A stretch of 64,000 nucleotides of DNA from Ophiostoma sp. CBS 140.51 (taxonomy: Eukaryota > Ascomycota > Sordariomycetes > Ophiostomatales > Ophiostomataceae), in assembly GCA_029298735.1 (NCBI GenBank), contig JANSLP010000089.1, positions 44,964-108,963 on the forward strand, written 5' to 3'. Positions 1-11,410 of this stretch are shown here, in pieces. Position 1 is the first letter of the stretch, and each line of letters opens with the position of its first letter. The notes under the pieces were generated by a model. That model was not told the origin of the DNA. It searched no databases and saw nothing but the letters and a program-made list of their open reading frames with translations. Both the position numbers and the translations under genes were made by a program.

Positions 1-405
1 TGAATACTTTTTCGATTTTTTTTACCAGCTCATGTATCAACAATGCTGGATATTTTCAACTAAAGAACCTAAGTCGTTACAGGAGGTGCTTCGGGTGGCT
101 TTGAGAGCAAAAGATGTGATGTTACATACGTGTCGCCGGTTGAGCTTGTTCTTCAGGATATTGAAGAGCTGATGGGCAAAAAGGTCCGATACTGTGATAT
201 GATAAGGAGATAACCACATGAGAAAAACAATTGGTTTTTGCAATGGTGATGTACGGAAAAATCTAGCTCGAGATCATCCTCATATAAATTGTTATTGTGG
301 ACCCTTGGACTACCGTAGAAGATTGATCCTCTCCCAGCTTGTATGTAATACCATCCAGGTGATGTGCAGTGTATGGGCTACTTCGTGTTATGTTGACGCC
401 AGAAA
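1..405. other. Intergenic, 3' flank of the first gene
   Basis: No convincing coding sequence is seen. The short open frames on both strands lack family similarity, splice structure or coding-like composition. The stretch is relatively AT-rich and probably holds the 3' untranslated region of the minus-strand gene that ends at 406. Confidence 0.5.
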
Positions 406-1122
406 TCAAAGACCGCACATGGCGATGACGACAGCATTCGATCCTTTGTAGGAGTTGATATCACCCACGTAGCCGACCTTTCCACGCCCAACACTGGTAA
501 ATGCAACCGCCGACATTCTAGCGATTCTGTTTTTGGCAGCTTTCACTACCTCGGCCCTTGCTTTGGCTCTATCTTCGTCCTCATCCACGTCGTCGTCGTC
601 GTCGTCGTCATCAAAGGCAGACCGTTCCGTATACCACGAGTCTGCAGGGTCCATGTTCTTCAAAACCAAGACCTTTTGGTGGTATTTGGTAAGCAAATTG
701 CCGGCCAGAGCTTTCTCCACGACTTCGTAGTTGAGAAGGTGCATTCCGCTTCGGTAATCGCCCGACTCCCAAGGCAAGCCCAGCTTAGCAAGGAACGGCC
801 CGATACTGGCCCGCTGAGCAATTGTAGGGAAAAGCCCCATGACAACGGCCGTGCCACCTTGGTCGACATACTTACAAACGGCAATCATTGTATCGGAAAA
901 CTCAAGCTGTGTCAGCGCATCATCGGTGATGATAATTGCCGAGGGCAGATAATTGTCCAAAAGGACTTGAATCACTTCTGCCTCATCTCGGGATCGCTGT
1001 AGTGTCAACTGGGACCAGAGCATGCCAAGAAGGGTGCAATGGAGCTCGTCGAAGAAAAGCGGTGTAGCGAGGGAGACCAGAAGGACCTTTCGTTTGTTGA
1101 TGTTCCTGGGCGTGGACACCAT
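406..1122 (-). CDS. Conserved fungal hypothetical protein, 238 aa
   Basis: A single-exon frame of 238 residues with ATG at 1122. The N-terminal half alternates hydrophobic strands and helices (VLLVSLATPLFF, AIIITDDAL, GGTAVVMGLFP). This resembles the Rossmann-like layout of glutamine-amidotransferase or ThuA-type domains found in anonymous fungal proteins, sometimes next to TPR domains. A run of eight aspartates followed by more acidic residues sits near residues 171-184, encoded by a GAC repeat. The tail ends GYVGDINSYKG, as expected for a ThuA-like fold. There is no signal peptide or membrane segment, so it is probably cytosolic or nuclear. I recognise no catalytic residues, so the fold is an inference and the function unknown. 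Confidence 0.7.
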   Translation of the reverse strand: MVSTPRNINKRKVLLVSLATPLFFDELHCTLLGMLWSQLTLQRSRDEAEVIQVLLDNYLPSAIIITDDALTQLEFSDTMIAVCKYVDQGGTAVVMGLFPTIAQRASIGPFLAKLGLPWESGDYRSGMHLLNYEVVEKALAGNLLTKYHQKVLVLKNMDPADSWYTERSAFDDDDDDDDVDEDEDRAKARAEVVKAAKNRIARMSAVAFTSVGRGKVGYVGDINSYKGSNAVVIAMCGL

Positions 1123-1611
1123 CTCGGTTGAAGTGCTGTCGCCAGTATCACGTTAGTCGCCTGTTGGAGAGGACACTGGTCGTAGAGAAATATAGCTGAT
1201 GAGCTTACCTTGACCCACGTTTCGGGTCGCTTGTAAGGAAAATGTGTGCTTCAGATGTAAAAGTGTTTAGAGTGTTTTAGTAGGAAGGAGATGAAGGACA
1301 AAGGCCAGTATTTGCAGGCAAGTAGTTTTGAAAGTTTTCGTTCTGCCCGTTTCTATCTTCTCGCTGCTACTTTCGTAAACAAACGGAAGGAGCGACCGCC
1401 GGAACATCATTCCCTGAACCCACCTGCACCTTCCGTATCCTGAATTTCTCTATTTTCACTACAGCACGATAACGCAGCACACGGTATTCTCGATTTTTTT
1501 TCTCCGTTGGGTGGCTGTGAACGTTCACTATCATTACCGAACCGTTGCGGCCTCGATTCGCCATCTCATTTCTCCATCATTATCATTATTGCAGACCTAT
1601 CTATCATCACC
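1123..1611. other. Intergenic region
   Basis: Contains the promoter and leader of the minus-strand gene starting at 1122 and the 3' flank of the hydrolase gene ending at 1612. No further gene is supported. Confidence 0.5.
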
Positions 1612-2553
1612 TTACTGTCCCATCACAAAGTCCTGGATGATCTGGTTGAAGCGCTCAGGGTTTTCCCAAAAGACAAAGTGGCTGCCCTTTTCCGCCACGG
1701 TAAAGGTATACTTTTGTGCGCCCGAGATCTGCGAGGCGGCCCAGGCAATGGCAGTGGCGTTGTTGAGGCTTGCATCGCCGGACAGAATGAGGGCAGGGAT
1801 ATCGATGCGCGGAAGCACATCGCGCCAGTCGGCAAATGCGTGGTTGATGAGCAGCGTGGCCGCGTGAGCGTCGCTCATCTTCTTGTTCTGCTCGATGACC
1901 CAGTCGAGGTCCGACTGCGAGACGCTGGATGTGAACATGCTCTCAACAAAGGGCACAAGCTCGTTGGACATGTTGGCGGCAAATGTGTACGTCTGGGCGG
2001 GCGCAAAGAGGGCGGCCGACCAGGTGTCACGCTCGGTCTGGTTCCATGTCGGGTCCTGGACGAGGACAGACGACTGGTCGTCGATGACGAAGCGGGCGAC
2101 ACGGTAGCGCTGCTCCGGGTACTGGTCCCAAAAGGCCCAAGTCACAGAAGAGCCCATGGAGTGGGCAATGATGGTAACATCACAGAGGCCGAGACTATTG
2201 AGAACGTCATTGAGGTCGGCGCCGAACCGGCTGAGGCGGTAGCCAAAGTCGGGCTTGGCCGAGTCGCCGTGGCCGCGCATGTCGTAGGTCGTGACGCGGT
2301 TGCCAGCCGACGAGAAGTATTCAATCTGCTTGTTCCATTGCGCGGCGGTCTGGCGCCAGCCCGGGATAAACAGCAGCGACTGGCCCGTCACCGGCCCGGC
2401 CTGGGTATAGCGGAGCTGGACGCCGTCTTGTGTAGTGATATTGCCAATCTTGAGGTCGGGGACAGGACCCAGATCTTGCGGGGCCTTGGCATGCACGCCG
2501 ATGGCGAGGGCTTTGATGGCGATACACACGCCGATGCTGAATGAGAACTTCAT
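1612..2553 (-). CDS. Secreted alpha/beta hydrolase, 313 aa
   Basis: Single exon. The start is the ATG at 2553, because an upstream extension of the same frame has no natural ATG start and the protein then begins with a clean signal peptide (hydrophobic core about residues 4-20, Ala-rich end near HAKA). Alpha/beta hydrolase landmarks follow in order: the oxyanion-strand motif LLFIPGW (60-66), GHGDS (94-98), the nucleophile elbow AHSMGS with Ser132, the acid in LILSGD (Asp260) and the catalytic histidine in KGSHF (His292). Several N-x-S/T sequons fit an extracellular glycoprotein. The fold covers epoxide hydrolases, haloperoxidase-like enzymes, lactonases and esterases, and I cannot assign a substrate. 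All three catalytic residues are present, so the enzyme looks active. Confidence 0.85.
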   Translation of the reverse strand: MKFSFSIGVCIAIKALAIGVHAKAPQDLGPVPDLKIGNITTQDGVQLRYTQAGPVTGQSLLFIPGWRQTAAQWNKQIEYFSSAGNRVTTYDMRGHGDSAKPDFGYRLSRFGADLNDVLNSLGLCDVTIIAHSMGSSVTWAFWDQYPEQRYRVARFVIDDQSSVLVQDPTWNQTERDTWSAALFAPAQTYTFAANMSNELVPFVESMFTSSVSQSDLDWVIEQNKKMSDAHAATLLINHAFADWRDVLPRIDIPALILSGDASLNNATAIAWAASQISGAQKYTFTVAEKGSHFVFWENPERFNQIIQDFVMGQ

Positions 2554-3794
2554 GGTGGAGGACAGGTAGTCAGGATAATTCGAATTGGATATTGGACAGT
2601 CGTTAACAGAAGGGTCTAAAAAAACAACAGAAAAGGAAAAGGAAAAGAAAGGACCAAACAAAAAGAGAACAGTATCGACCAGACACCAGCATATCTATGC
2701 TTATTTCATCGCATACTGCAGCCGTCGTCTATTTGTATTTGCGCACAGATGACATAAACGGCTTCATCTCAAAGTCCAAGTATAGAAAGTCACGTTGATC
2801 TCTTCCAATCCAACGCTACGATGCAGGTTGTGTGTAAAAGCCGTCCTGGGAGACATATTAGTTTCCCCGTGGCCCAGCAAAACGCGGGGTGATCGACACT
2901 TTGGCGATCGTTTTTCTTCTTCTTGGGGCTTTAGGCTGCATTTTATTTCTGTCGCTGTCGCTCTTTCTTGTTTATTTCAGCCTCTTGTTTTTTTTGTGGC
3001 TAACTATCCCCGTGGTATAGGCATCGGCATTCATACAAGTGATATGAGGCATTGACGGCACAAAAGGCCTGATCTGGCCCGGGCCGACTTGTTCACCTCC
3101 GATGCCACTATATCCATTCGGCCGATATAGACTTTGTTTCAACTGATTTCTTGACGTGATGGTGGTGTTCTTGTGGCTCTTCGTGGCATCGATGATTACC
3201 TCGATATCCGTCTCAACGTTGTCCAGCTTCCATCCATAATAATTGTTTCCAAAACCTGTGTGTTTCACGGATGGAGGTAGGCTTCCATCACATTACCCAG
3301 TAGGGAGCTCAAACAAATCGAAAGTTGACGGTCTAACGTCGCATCGCACTGTATCAAAACAGTTGGTTGTTGGTAGCCTTGTTTCTGACTCTCGTTCTTC
3401 TGTTGGGTCGATTCCAAACTATGGCGGTATTTCGACAGTGGTTACATAAGTCGGTATAGCCACTAATATTTGTCGGCGGAGGCTGATTGAAAAGGGTTCA
3501 GCCGGTACTATGGTTCCAAATAATCGTGAGATACGGATGTGAATATACTTGACATCGCGAATTTCTTCGACGTTTTGCAGCCCTGCTCTGTGTCCACCGT
3601 GATTGGTCGCCTGGTGACGGCTGCCTACAATACAAAGTCCGAGACGTCTACCCAATGGAAGAGTGACAAATCATTGAGTAGCGGGCAGTAAGCATTGTCC
3701 AACATGCGTAGTCGGTGTGTACTTTGAAGAAAAGAATCACCGATTATTCGACAATAACGCAGTGCTTGAAAACAGACCAACTACGGAGCCCACG
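2554..3794. other. Intergenic region
   Basis: Divergent spacer between the hydrolase (minus) and the 172-aa gene (plus). A 98-codon minus-strand frame at 2972-3268 is open, but it has no family features and no coding-like bias, so I do not call it. Confidence 0.5.
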
Positions 3795-4387
3795 ATGGGC
3801 GTGACGACAAGGAGTCAGGCTAGGCAAGAGGCGGAAAAGCCGGCATCGGCATCCTCATCCACCGAGCCTATCCACAAGAACACCAAGACCAAGAACGAGA
3901 ACGAAACCAAGGCGGCAAAGGGTAAAGGTAGTGGTTCTCTGAGTGCGACACGGCCGGCCAAGCCCCGCAGCAAGACCCGCGCAGCGCCTCCGGCCGCGCC
4001 TAAAGACAACCAAGCCGGCATCATCTTTCCTGTAGAGGCTGCCGGGCTCGACAACATTGCCGCCATCCTAGAAGGCGCCGGGGCCACGTACAAGGTGAAC
4101 TGGATGGCCATGCCGGACGGCACAAAATATATCAACTGCATCTGGTTTGACTTGGTGACCCAAAACACCATGGCCCAGCTGCTGTCATCGGTTTGTTTTC
4201 TTCCTCCTTCAATCACGTCAAATCTCTTTGTCTCTTCTTCAACAAAATGACAGCTAATCGACAGACTGATGTGAAGCGCACTTTCTTCTACAATGAGGAA
4301 ATCGAGCGGATGATAGAACAGGGCGTCGAGGACCCTGTGGAAGGCCGGGGCTGGTTTCGCCATGATGAATATGATAGTGATCTGTGA
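3795..4387 (+). CDS. Two-exon orphan protein, 172 aa
   Basis: Exons 3795-4190 and 4265-4387. The intron (4191-4264, 74 nt) starts GTTTGT. It has a GCTAATC branch site only about 7 nt before the CAG acceptor, and a nearer CAG at 4251-4253 would give an early stop. The start is the ATG giving MGVTTRSQARQE. Upstream in-frame codons lack this character, although an ATG-led extension to 3717 is possible. Residues 1-75 are disordered and rich in Lys, Ser, Ala and Thr. Residues 76-172 look folded (IIFPVEAAGLDNIAAILEGAG, then a Trp/Tyr-rich stretch and FFYNEEIERMI). I recognise no family. The basic N-terminus could be a nuclear targeting or nucleic-acid contact region, which is inference only. Confidence 0.6.
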
Positions 4388-7300
4388 ACGGATAGGACTG
4401 AAGGTGTCTGTCAACGATGGAAGTCGTATCTTGTGGTGGGCATACGAGGTAGTGCCCGATGAAGCCAGGAGCCTATATAGAACCAAACCAATCAGCACAG
4501 CATGATATGAACGGCAATGGTCCCAGTATGCCGTATTCCGAGATATTAAAAGCGGCATGTCAAAATCGAAACATGTCTCCAGCACAAACAGGTACTACCT
4601 TGCACCCTTTAGAACCGACACACGACAAGCCAATCGTCCTCTGTAGAAAATGGATAGACACAGCAGGTTCGATGTCAAATCTCGGTAACGATCGCGAATT
4701 GTATGTGTAAAGAACAACCTGAAAGGGCGTCTAAGCGAGGATTGTGACAGACATCCAACAGCCGCGGATCGCCCTTTGCATGTTCGTGATCTGGGCTGTT
4801 GTTCGTCATCGATTTCGCCGTGTGTGTTTGTTACTCGTGCGTAAGTTGGTGCTTCAGGCATAGAAGGAAGAACGCTGTCAAGGAATGCCCCATTTGCGAG
4901 CTCCCTTTCCTCCCTCAGAGTGAAACAATATGCTTGCTTCAAATGAGGGAGAAATGCTGGAACAACCCCGGACTCTCATTCCTTTATGTTGGAAGAGAAG
5001 ATAAACTGGGGATATAGCCTTATCTTTCTTTGGTGCCGGGCTCCGTGACGTGAACTTTGCGACACGACGGAGGAGCCTCGGTGTCTCGTGTGAAGAGAAC
5101 GAATGGGAAATGACAACACACCACAACCGGGAAACACGAGAAAACACGACGATAATAAAACGCAAATCTTTTGTAAGAATCACACGCGAACGGATTGGCC
5201 TGTGGAGAAGGCGGAAGGCCAGGTGCTAAACCCAAAGAAAATCTGGAGTATCAACGGCCACTTTCAAAATAGCAAACTATCGCTTTTTAGCTTCAGTTGT
5301 TTCTCCGTACAATAAAGATTGGTGATGCCCTCGTTTTGGGACAGTTTGCGTGTACCAAGTAGGTGTTCGCGCGGAACTGGAATGATGGCTGCTTGGCAAA
5401 GAGGAGAGGCTTTGCGAGAGGGTGCAGGCAGCTTCTCCTGAAAAGGCACAGTCAGGAACGAACGACCAGGCACGGCCAGGCACATTCCGTGGGCAGCCAA
5501 GACTTTAACCATCCACCACACTCGCATTGGATTCCCATTTTGGGGCAGCAAAACGAAGCAAACCGAGGTGAAAAGGAAGATGCACGAAACCAACACAACC
5601 AGAAAACAAAGGATGCAAATACGGCGAATGCGGCGTAGAAATAGCCAGAACCTGCACAGCACACAGCACGAAACCCGAACGGACCGCCCAAGCAGACACT
5701 TTCTTGGGTGACGTCAGGGGGAAATGCTGGCGCAAGGGACAGGAGTAAAAAGCAAAGAGTGAGAAGCGGCAGAATTCAGGGGTAAAGCGACAAGGTGCAT
5801 TACTGGAGGAATACAGCGCAGAAACCCAAGAAGAAGTATGCGCGCGCTGGAAATAGCCCGTGATGGTGAGTGAGCATGTGCAACAATGCGACGGACGGAC
5901 ACCCTGTGTCGTTTTGCCGTGAGAAAAGAAATAGGCTGCCGGGATGGGCTGTCTGCTGGACTTGGTCGTGGAACATGGGTTTGAAAATGCGTCACGTTGT
6001 GTGTGTGGTGCCAGAAAGGTTGTTGACTTTCTCATGCCGTGGTGAAAGGATGGGAGGAGCTGAACTCAGGCAAGAAAAGGGGGAAGCAGGAGGGCGATCG
6101 ACAGGAACAGGAGAGGGGGGAAGGAGCGAAGAGGAGCAGCAACGAAGAGGGAAAGAGGCTTTTACGGCAAGGTACGACAGGGTCCATTGAGGGAAAGAGC
6201 GATCATGTTAGGTGAAAAAGAAACCACACGAAGACGTGGGAGATGCAGAAAGCCACAATGCGCACGATATGCAGGATGATCCTCGTGAAAAAAGCAGGAA
6301 ATAGGGGAAATGAAAAGGGAGGGAGGATGATGGATATGGGGCGAGGAGAAGCTGGGGATGGATACAGTTGTTGGGATGGAAAACGGCATACAGACAGATT
6401 CTTCGGCAGGGACACGCCAACCACGAAAATCGGACCCAGGAAAACCTTAATTGACCTGCCAAAATGCAAGACCTCAAATGTACGTCTAAGAGGCAGGCGC
6501 GGAGGGCAAGGAAGTCTAAATACAAAGGGCAACTTCCGTGTGTCAGTCTTTCGCTTGTCACTTTTCGCCAGGGAAGGAAGGATCGACGGAATTGCAGGAC
6601 GAGGGACGAGGGCGATCATAAACAGGGACAACTATGACTGCGGCATGACACGACTCAACAACTGGCAGGACTGTCGCATTTCCAGTGGTACAGAGTATTC
6701 TCCGAAGCATTTTTTGCATTTTCGTCGCATTTTCACCCACAGCCACAGACCCTCTCAACGCCCTTTGAGGGTCGCCGTCGCAGTGGCCGTTGTGACGAAG
6801 AGGTGCCTTCCTGATGCCAAAAAGGAGACCAGTAGGGCTGAGACGCGCATGGGGAAGGAGCTCTGGAGACATCTGCTGCTGCCACGAACAATGGAGAGAA
6901 TGCTGTGCAGGAAGCCACGAACCACGAACAACAGGGTTGGCAGGTGCCAGGCACGAGAGGCGCGAGCGACGACACAACACTTGTACATACAGTTCTCCTT
7001 CCGAGCAGACATATGCCAACGCGTCTCCATCTCACCTCATCCTCTTGAATCCTGTTCCTTTCCAGTGGATGTCAGGGCCAATCCTTTGCGCAGGCGGACA
7101 CACAATGCGACGTCGCCGGGCATGGGCCTTGTCCATGGGCCATTGGATACGAACATCCGAATTTGACAGAAATCGGACGAAAGACGGATGAGGCTTTCAA
7201 CCTCTTTTCCCTTTTCGTGTACTTCTCTTATCATTTTCTACTGCCTCTCGTGCAGCTTGCCCTTTTCAAAATCGGGGGTGGCACGGGTATTTTCCAGTGG

Positions 7301-7440
7301 TTTCACCTGGCCCCGTTGGAATACGACTCTACCTCCTCCTTGATGATGGGGGCTGTTCTGTTGAGTATTTTACTCAGTACAGGGCCATCGCACGATGCAC
7401 AAAGGCATTCCACAAGGGAAGGACAACTCAATCCGCTAGC

Positions 7441-7491
7441 CAGGCACAGGCAGGCACGGCCAGGCACAACCACAGGCTGGCAGGCACGCAC
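7441..7491. repeat. Degenerate CAGGCACRG short repeat cluster
   Basis: The unit CAGGCAC recurs about four times with G-, GG- or A-rich spacers. An 18-base stretch of it (7451-7468) is found identically at 5467-5484. It is too short to assign to an element. Confidence 0.5.
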
Positions 7492-10400
7492 GAGTAATGT
7501 TCGCTATTACCGCCGCGGAGCCCAACGTCTTGGCACAAAAAAATGCCAAGCTTTTCGACCCCCTTTTTTTACCCTTCTTTTGTTTTAGCACGAGCGTTCA
7601 CGTTTGCCAGCACTGTCTGCCCCCAGACTTTGTGCCTTAACCTGTTCTTCTTCGCTGTATTCATTTGTCTCACTCGCTCTGTTCGTATCCAAGACGACCC
7701 ATGTCATCGCGTTTTTCTTTTCCTCTTTCACTTGTCTTTTCTTCTGTTGCCGGGGCCCGTTGAAAGGAGCGCCAACGATGTTTTGACAGCCACTAAGCCA
7801 CGAAGCCACTAAATCCCCCTTGCAATGTTGTTCTACCGTTCTTGTCGTCAGTTTTTGTTAACAAAAACGCCAAAAGGATGAAGCGCGTCATGTCATTTTC
7901 GCCTTTTCGTGTTCTTTGGTGGCGCCTTCCGTCTGCCTCGAGCCCAGCACCGTTTGCGATGAGATGCTCTTTCCCGTTCGATCCCGTCTTCTCCGTCTGC
8001 CGGGTATGTCGTGTGACTCGTCCCGTGGCGTCGCGAGGCTTCCCAGTTCGCCTATTGATGTGTTTTGTCCCCGCTTCTATCCAATTGATGACAGCCTTCC
8101 ACTTGATCATTTTTTGTGTGTTTTGTTGTCCTTGTGTAAGCTCGCCTGCTCGCGATTCTCCTCGCTCTCGACAGTCCACACTGATGCGACATTGTGATAC
8201 TGCAGCCATATCTCTAGCTCCTCTCGGTGGTCCGTACTTCCGATTAAAGGGTCGTGACGACAGAGTGGATGGTCCAGGGATAAGAGAGAGAAAAGACGAG
8301 AAAAAAAGAAGAGAAGTGAGGAAACAAAACGACACCCATGAACCTGATAGCAGTTGCAGGGGAGGCGGCCTCCGCGACAAGACCTTGCTTCCATGGCCCC
8401 TTCCCAACGAGAAACAAGAGGCTGAATACTTTGTATCTTAGCTGAATATGGCAAGGAGCGTCTGGCGCCGCCATGCATGTGAAAGGTGAAAAGGTACTTG
8501 CTCCATTGGCCGCACACCAAAAGACGACGGGGCATTCCACACAGGACACGAGCTGATGGCCCAATCGGCATTGTTGGTTTCGGTTTTACCTTGCGCTTTT
8601 GTCAACAAAGTGTGCTGTCCGTGCTGTGATGGCCTTTTGCGGAGTATTTTGGCTCGATTTGTGATGGTAGCCGTATCTGCTCAAAATACTTTGTGGCCGG
8701 AGACCCGTCCGCCGTCCGCTGTGGGCTGGTTGAGTGGTCGCAGTTTAGTGACTTTTAGCGGGTGGCCTCGGTGGTCGCCAAGGTGGAGTAAGTCTTGTTC
8801 ACAAAAGGCCTTTTTCTCCTTTTTTTTGCTGCACTCAACTACAAGTCTTTTGCAGATGCGATACGAGGACCGCATAGCGCACCAGCGAACCAGCACACCA
8901 AAATGCACCAATGCACCTCGTATTGGTGCTTTTAGTCCACCAGTGTGTGTTGTTTCTTGGTTTCTCGTATCGCGTGTCGCCATGCACATGCCAGACGCTG
9001 CCGTACTCCGGACGAAGTGCGCCGTTGAAAGTCAATGACCATCGAAAGCCGAAGATGTCAGGACGTGCTCTTGCCTGATCAGTGGAAACAAGCAATTGCA
9101 GTGAAGACAATCGCACCTGCCGACTACAGCAACCTTGTTCACGTCCCTGCTCTTTCCCCTATTCCTCCCTTGGGGGTCAAACAGTGGCGTCCACCAGCTG
9201 TTTTGCTTTCTGTGGCTCACTGCTCTTTCCCTTGTTGGCTTGCATGTTTTTCCTCTGTCTTTTCTCTTTTTTCCCTCTTTCCCACTCCTCCACTTCGAAG
9301 AGGCCTTTTGCGCCGGTTCACCACTCAACCCTCAACCCTCAGCCCTCGGCCCACGGTGGAGGGGGGGGCCTCAACAAACCTTGTTACGATGCTTGGCGCT
9401 CACGCAAAAGAGGAGCAAGCCACAGGCTGTTTTTCGCCTTTTTCACAGGGCCTCACAGGCGTCTGCGTCACAATACGGGCGGTACGAACAAGATATCACA
9501 GTCCCGAGGAGGAAGGAACGAGGGTTGCATGTACCTGAACACTGCCATACAGCAGTGTCTTACAAGTACCTCGACACATTCAGGCCGTTCCTCCCCCAGC
9601 AACCGTCTAAACTTTCCTGGCTCTTTTCCTCCTCGAAACCAGGAAAAGCGCGCTAGCGTACCAGCTAGCGGGGCCCCTTTTTGACTTCAGCCTCTCGTCC
9701 CTCTCGTTTCCGGGTTCCTTTTCACTTGCACCTCATGCTCACTTTGTATTTTGTACTCCATATCTCACTATCGCCTGTTTTCGTTCTCGTGTTGCTTCGT
9801 GGGAAGAGGCCACCATCGTGACTCGTCACACGTCACGATGCACGGTGCCTTACACTGTGCGCCCGTGGTTTGTGGCTGTTGGCAGGCTGTCTCTTTAAAC
9901 AGAAAACGATGAATTTGTACAAGTACTTCGTAAGCGAGCTACCGCAAGCGGGGGCAGGATCAAAGACATGAGAAGGAAAGAGCGAGAGAGAGAGAAGAAA
10001 CATACGGAAAGGAGAGAGAAGAACATACGGAAAGGAGAGCGCAAGTATGACGGTGCGAATGTCTCACCTCGGGGGCTGACTGTAGCGCCTGTCTCCCGCC
10101 TTTCCTCCCCGATTTTCTCCATCGATCAGTCGCTGTTTCCTCTCGTACGCCGCCCACTGTTCCTCTTTTCTGCATCGCTCTTTCTCATTTTTACCTTTCT
10201 CCCTCCCCCCTCTTCCTTCGTATCAGTAATGTACTTACACCGGCCCCGTAGCGTTTGCTGACGCCCCCGAGGGAAAGGAATCCACCAGTCGCCCACCACG
10301 ACCCATTCCCTCCTACCCACCCTCTTCCGTCCAGCGCACAAAGTACCAAAGTACTCTGTTCTCACAAATCCACCCCCCGGTTCCGGCAGCCCCAGCGCGT

Positions 10401-10829
10401 CTTGGCTGCTTCAGAGCATGCGGCAGGGGTATGCTTTCTTTTGATGTTTGTTGACTTTGCTTGTCTCGATTTTCTGCTTTTTTGCGCTCTCGTCGCTCGC
10501 TTCCCTCTGGTTCCTCCTTGAGCTCCGCCCTGCCGCCGCTGTGACGACGGAACGAGGCAAGAGCCAGGTACCTCGTCGAGAGGCTGAGAAAGATACCCCC
10601 ATTCCTTCTTAATAAAAATAAAAAAGGGCTACCCAAAGCCAAAAGAAGAAAGAACCAACGTCTCCGCCGCCGCCGCCCTTCCTTCGTCCAGCCCGCTCAG
10701 GCGGTTTTCTCCAGGCAGGCACCAACAGCCAAAAACCAACAACCACTTGTACCACTTGTACCTTCCCCCCCTTGGTACTGGTTCACTCCAAAATAAGCAT
10801 ATATCTGACCGGGACAGTCCACTCCCAGG

Positions 10830-11110
10830 CGCCTCTTCTAGTTTCCTTCTCTCTTTTTTTCTCGTTTTTCTTTTTTTTCCTCTTTTTCTTTTCTTTTTTG
10901 ATTTCTCCCTCTCGTGCCTCGTCTCTCCACATTCGTGTTCCTCTTTTCCTCTTTGTTTCTTTGCGTCCATATATTCCTGGGCTCGTCCCGCCCCTCCTCT
11001 ACAAGTATTCTTTCCGCCCAGCTTTCAGCTCTCCCGACTGTCTGTTTCTATTTATTGGCATCCCTTCCCCCCGGATTTCTCTGACCTCTTCGCGCTACTC
11101 GTCTATCTGC
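10830..11110 (+). promoter_or_regulatory. Pyrimidine-rich leader before secreted-peptide gene
   Basis: Long C/T tracts dominate the plus strand up to about 40 nt before the ATG at 11152. Such tracts are typical of transcription-start regions of strongly expressed genes in filamentous ascomycetes. No TATA box was assigned. Confidence 0.4.
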
Positions 11111-11151
11111 TCGTCCACCACACATCATCACCTCGTCCCACTACCGCCAAG

Positions 11152-11410
11152 ATGCAGCCGTCCTATCTTCTCTCGGCCGTGGCCACTATTGTCATGTCGT
11201 TTGCCAGTATTGCCCAGGCTACACCAATACCGTGCCCTGATGTAAGTCATTCGCTCACTCGAAACACGAAATATAAGTAGGAACCATGTTGACTAACAAC
11301 TGCAGTCCAAGATTGACCTCATCCTCAATGGCAAGCTCAGCCCCGACGCATGCTGCAGCTATGGCATCTGCAAGGGCGACATCTTGGTCAAGAGCAAGAA
11401 CCGGAAGTGA
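11152..11410 (+). CDS. Small secreted cysteine-containing protein, 64 aa
   Basis: Exons 11152-11241 and 11306-11410, joined in phase 0. The 64-nt intron has textbook signals: GTAAGT donor, GACTAAC branch site and TGCAG acceptor. The product has a strong signal peptide (residues 1 to about 22; hydrophobic core SAVATIVMSFASIA, Ala-Gln-Ala end). A mature part of about 42 residues follows, with four cysteines at 28, 46, 47 and 52 arranged C-x17-CC-x4-C, and a basic tail ending KSKNRK. Four cysteines allow two disulfides. The size and architecture are those of small secreted fungal proteins (effector, antimicrobial or surface peptides), but I recognise no named family and assign no activity. Neither exon stands out alone because each is short. 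The gene sits between two gene-poor stretches. Confidence 0.8.

Larger units (their letters stand above)
4388..11151. other. 6.8-kb gene desert with pyrimidine-rich end
   Basis: No frame on either strand shows a recognisable domain, a convincing intron set or coding-like composition. The many 60-200 codon frames are Ser/Phe/Leu/Pro-rich translations of CT-rich DNA. Strand asymmetry changes along the stretch: about 5.7-7.0 kb is purine-rich on the plus strand, while about 7.5-11.1 kb is pyrimidine-rich, ending in long C/T runs at 10830-11110 just before the small secreted-protein gene. It may be a large regulatory region, a long leader or a non-coding transcript. The sequence alone does not decide. 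Confidence 0.45.

Noticed and set aside
1507..2544. 345-codon plus-strand frame
   Set aside because: Antisense to the alpha/beta hydrolase with an intact triad.
2972..3268. 98-codon minus-strand frame
   Set aside because: Looks slightly protein-like, but there is no family match, no splice partner and weak composition; kept as non-coding.
7793..8441. Overlapping 199-204 codon frames on both strands
   Set aside because: Mirror frames in biased DNA; neither has a domain or intron signals.
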